Of a DNA stretch of 6,804 nt, positions 6,677 to 6,804 are shown piece after piece (position 1 is the stretch's first letter; each line of letters opens with the position of its first letter). Position numbers and translations under genes: made by a program. The notes beneath the pieces were generated by a model. The model searched no databases and was not told the DNA's origin. It saw only the letters and a program-made list of their open reading frames with translations. Source of the stretch: Deltaproteobacteria bacterium (GTDB taxonomy: Bacteria > Desulfobacterota > Desulfobacteria > Desulfobacterales > B30-G6); assembly GCA_003647375.1 (NCBI GenBank), contig QMMS01000240.1, forward strand, positions 1 through 6,804, written 5' to 3'.

Positions 6677-6804
6677 CTACCCGTGGGGCTCCATTTCAAG
6701 ACGCTGAAAAAGCTGTAAAGCGATGCTGCGGGAAGCACGATGAGTTGATGTGACAGGGTAAAAACGATCTTTACTGACCAGTGCCTTCAATCCACCCTTG
6801 AGAT
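6677..6804 (-). CDS. C-terminal fragment of an unidentified convergent gene (partial at right edge)
   Basis: Reading the minus strand, 41 sense codons run from the right edge (first full codon 6802-6800) to a TAG at 6679-6677. The peptide begins LKGGLKALVSKDRFYPV and ends in a helical-looking ALQLFQRLEMEPHG. Its mixed, soluble-looking composition resembles a genuine C-terminus. I do not recognise the family, and 41 codons without a stop is weak evidence. It would converge on the molybdopterin-binding gene, leaving an 82-nt gap with no clear terminator. It could be chance. Confidence 0.4.
   Translation of the reverse strand, partial: LKGGLKALVSKDRFYPVTSTHRASRSIALQLFQRLEMEPHG

Noticed and set aside
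6600..6707. Plus-strand 35-codon frame starting at the ATG at 6600
   Set aside because: There is no good ribosome site, no recognisable feature, and it overlaps the minus-strand frame ending at 6677. It is probably chance.
1..6804. CRISPR array, tRNA, rRNA, insertion sequence or phage attachment site
   Set aside because: No regularly spaced repeats, cloverleaf-like elements, transposase frame or flanking direct repeats were seen.

Overview
The window holds one plus-strand cluster of six genes plus the end of a probable convergent gene. It encodes a membrane-associated molybdenum (or tungsten) iron-sulfur oxidoreductase followed by proteins expected to build or load its cofactor. The left edge cuts the catalytic gene, so its N-terminus is missing. 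The gene types, the moderate base composition and the strong Shine-Dalgarno sites suggest an anaerobic bacterium. My best guess is a sulfate- or sulfur-metabolising Desulfobacterota (former Deltaproteobacteria). This is recognition from memory, not a database result.

Bases 2-3971 are the enzyme. They encode a DMSO-reductase-superfamily molybdopterin subunit, a 16-cysteine four-cluster ferredoxin subunit and an NrfD/PsrC-type polytopic membrane subunit. The three genes are tightly coupled: a 10-nt gap in which the stop codon overlaps the next ribosome site, then a zero-nt junction. The layout matches polysulfide/thiosulfate reductases (PsrABC/PhsABC) and the phenylacetyl-CoA:acceptor oxidoreductase type (PadBCD). 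Electrons would pass between the active site, the FeS chain and the membrane quinone pool. The substrate cannot be read from the sequence.

Bases 4038-6594 are accessory genes: a TorD-family chaperone, an FmdE-family protein with a C-terminal zinc ribbon, and a MoeA/MogA-type molybdopterin-binding protein with a C-terminal four-cysteine motif. A GC-rich hairpin separates the enzyme genes from the chaperone. A 103-nt AT-rich gap with an inverted repeat separates the chaperone from the FmdE gene. The likeliest reading is an enzyme operon carrying its own maturation kit. TorD would hold the apo-catalytic subunit, while the FmdE-like and MoeA-like proteins would handle metal or pterin.

Bases 6595-6804 hold no plus-strand gene I can support. 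The minus strand has a 41-codon reading frame, open at the right edge and ending at 6677, that looks like the C-terminus of an unidentified convergent gene.
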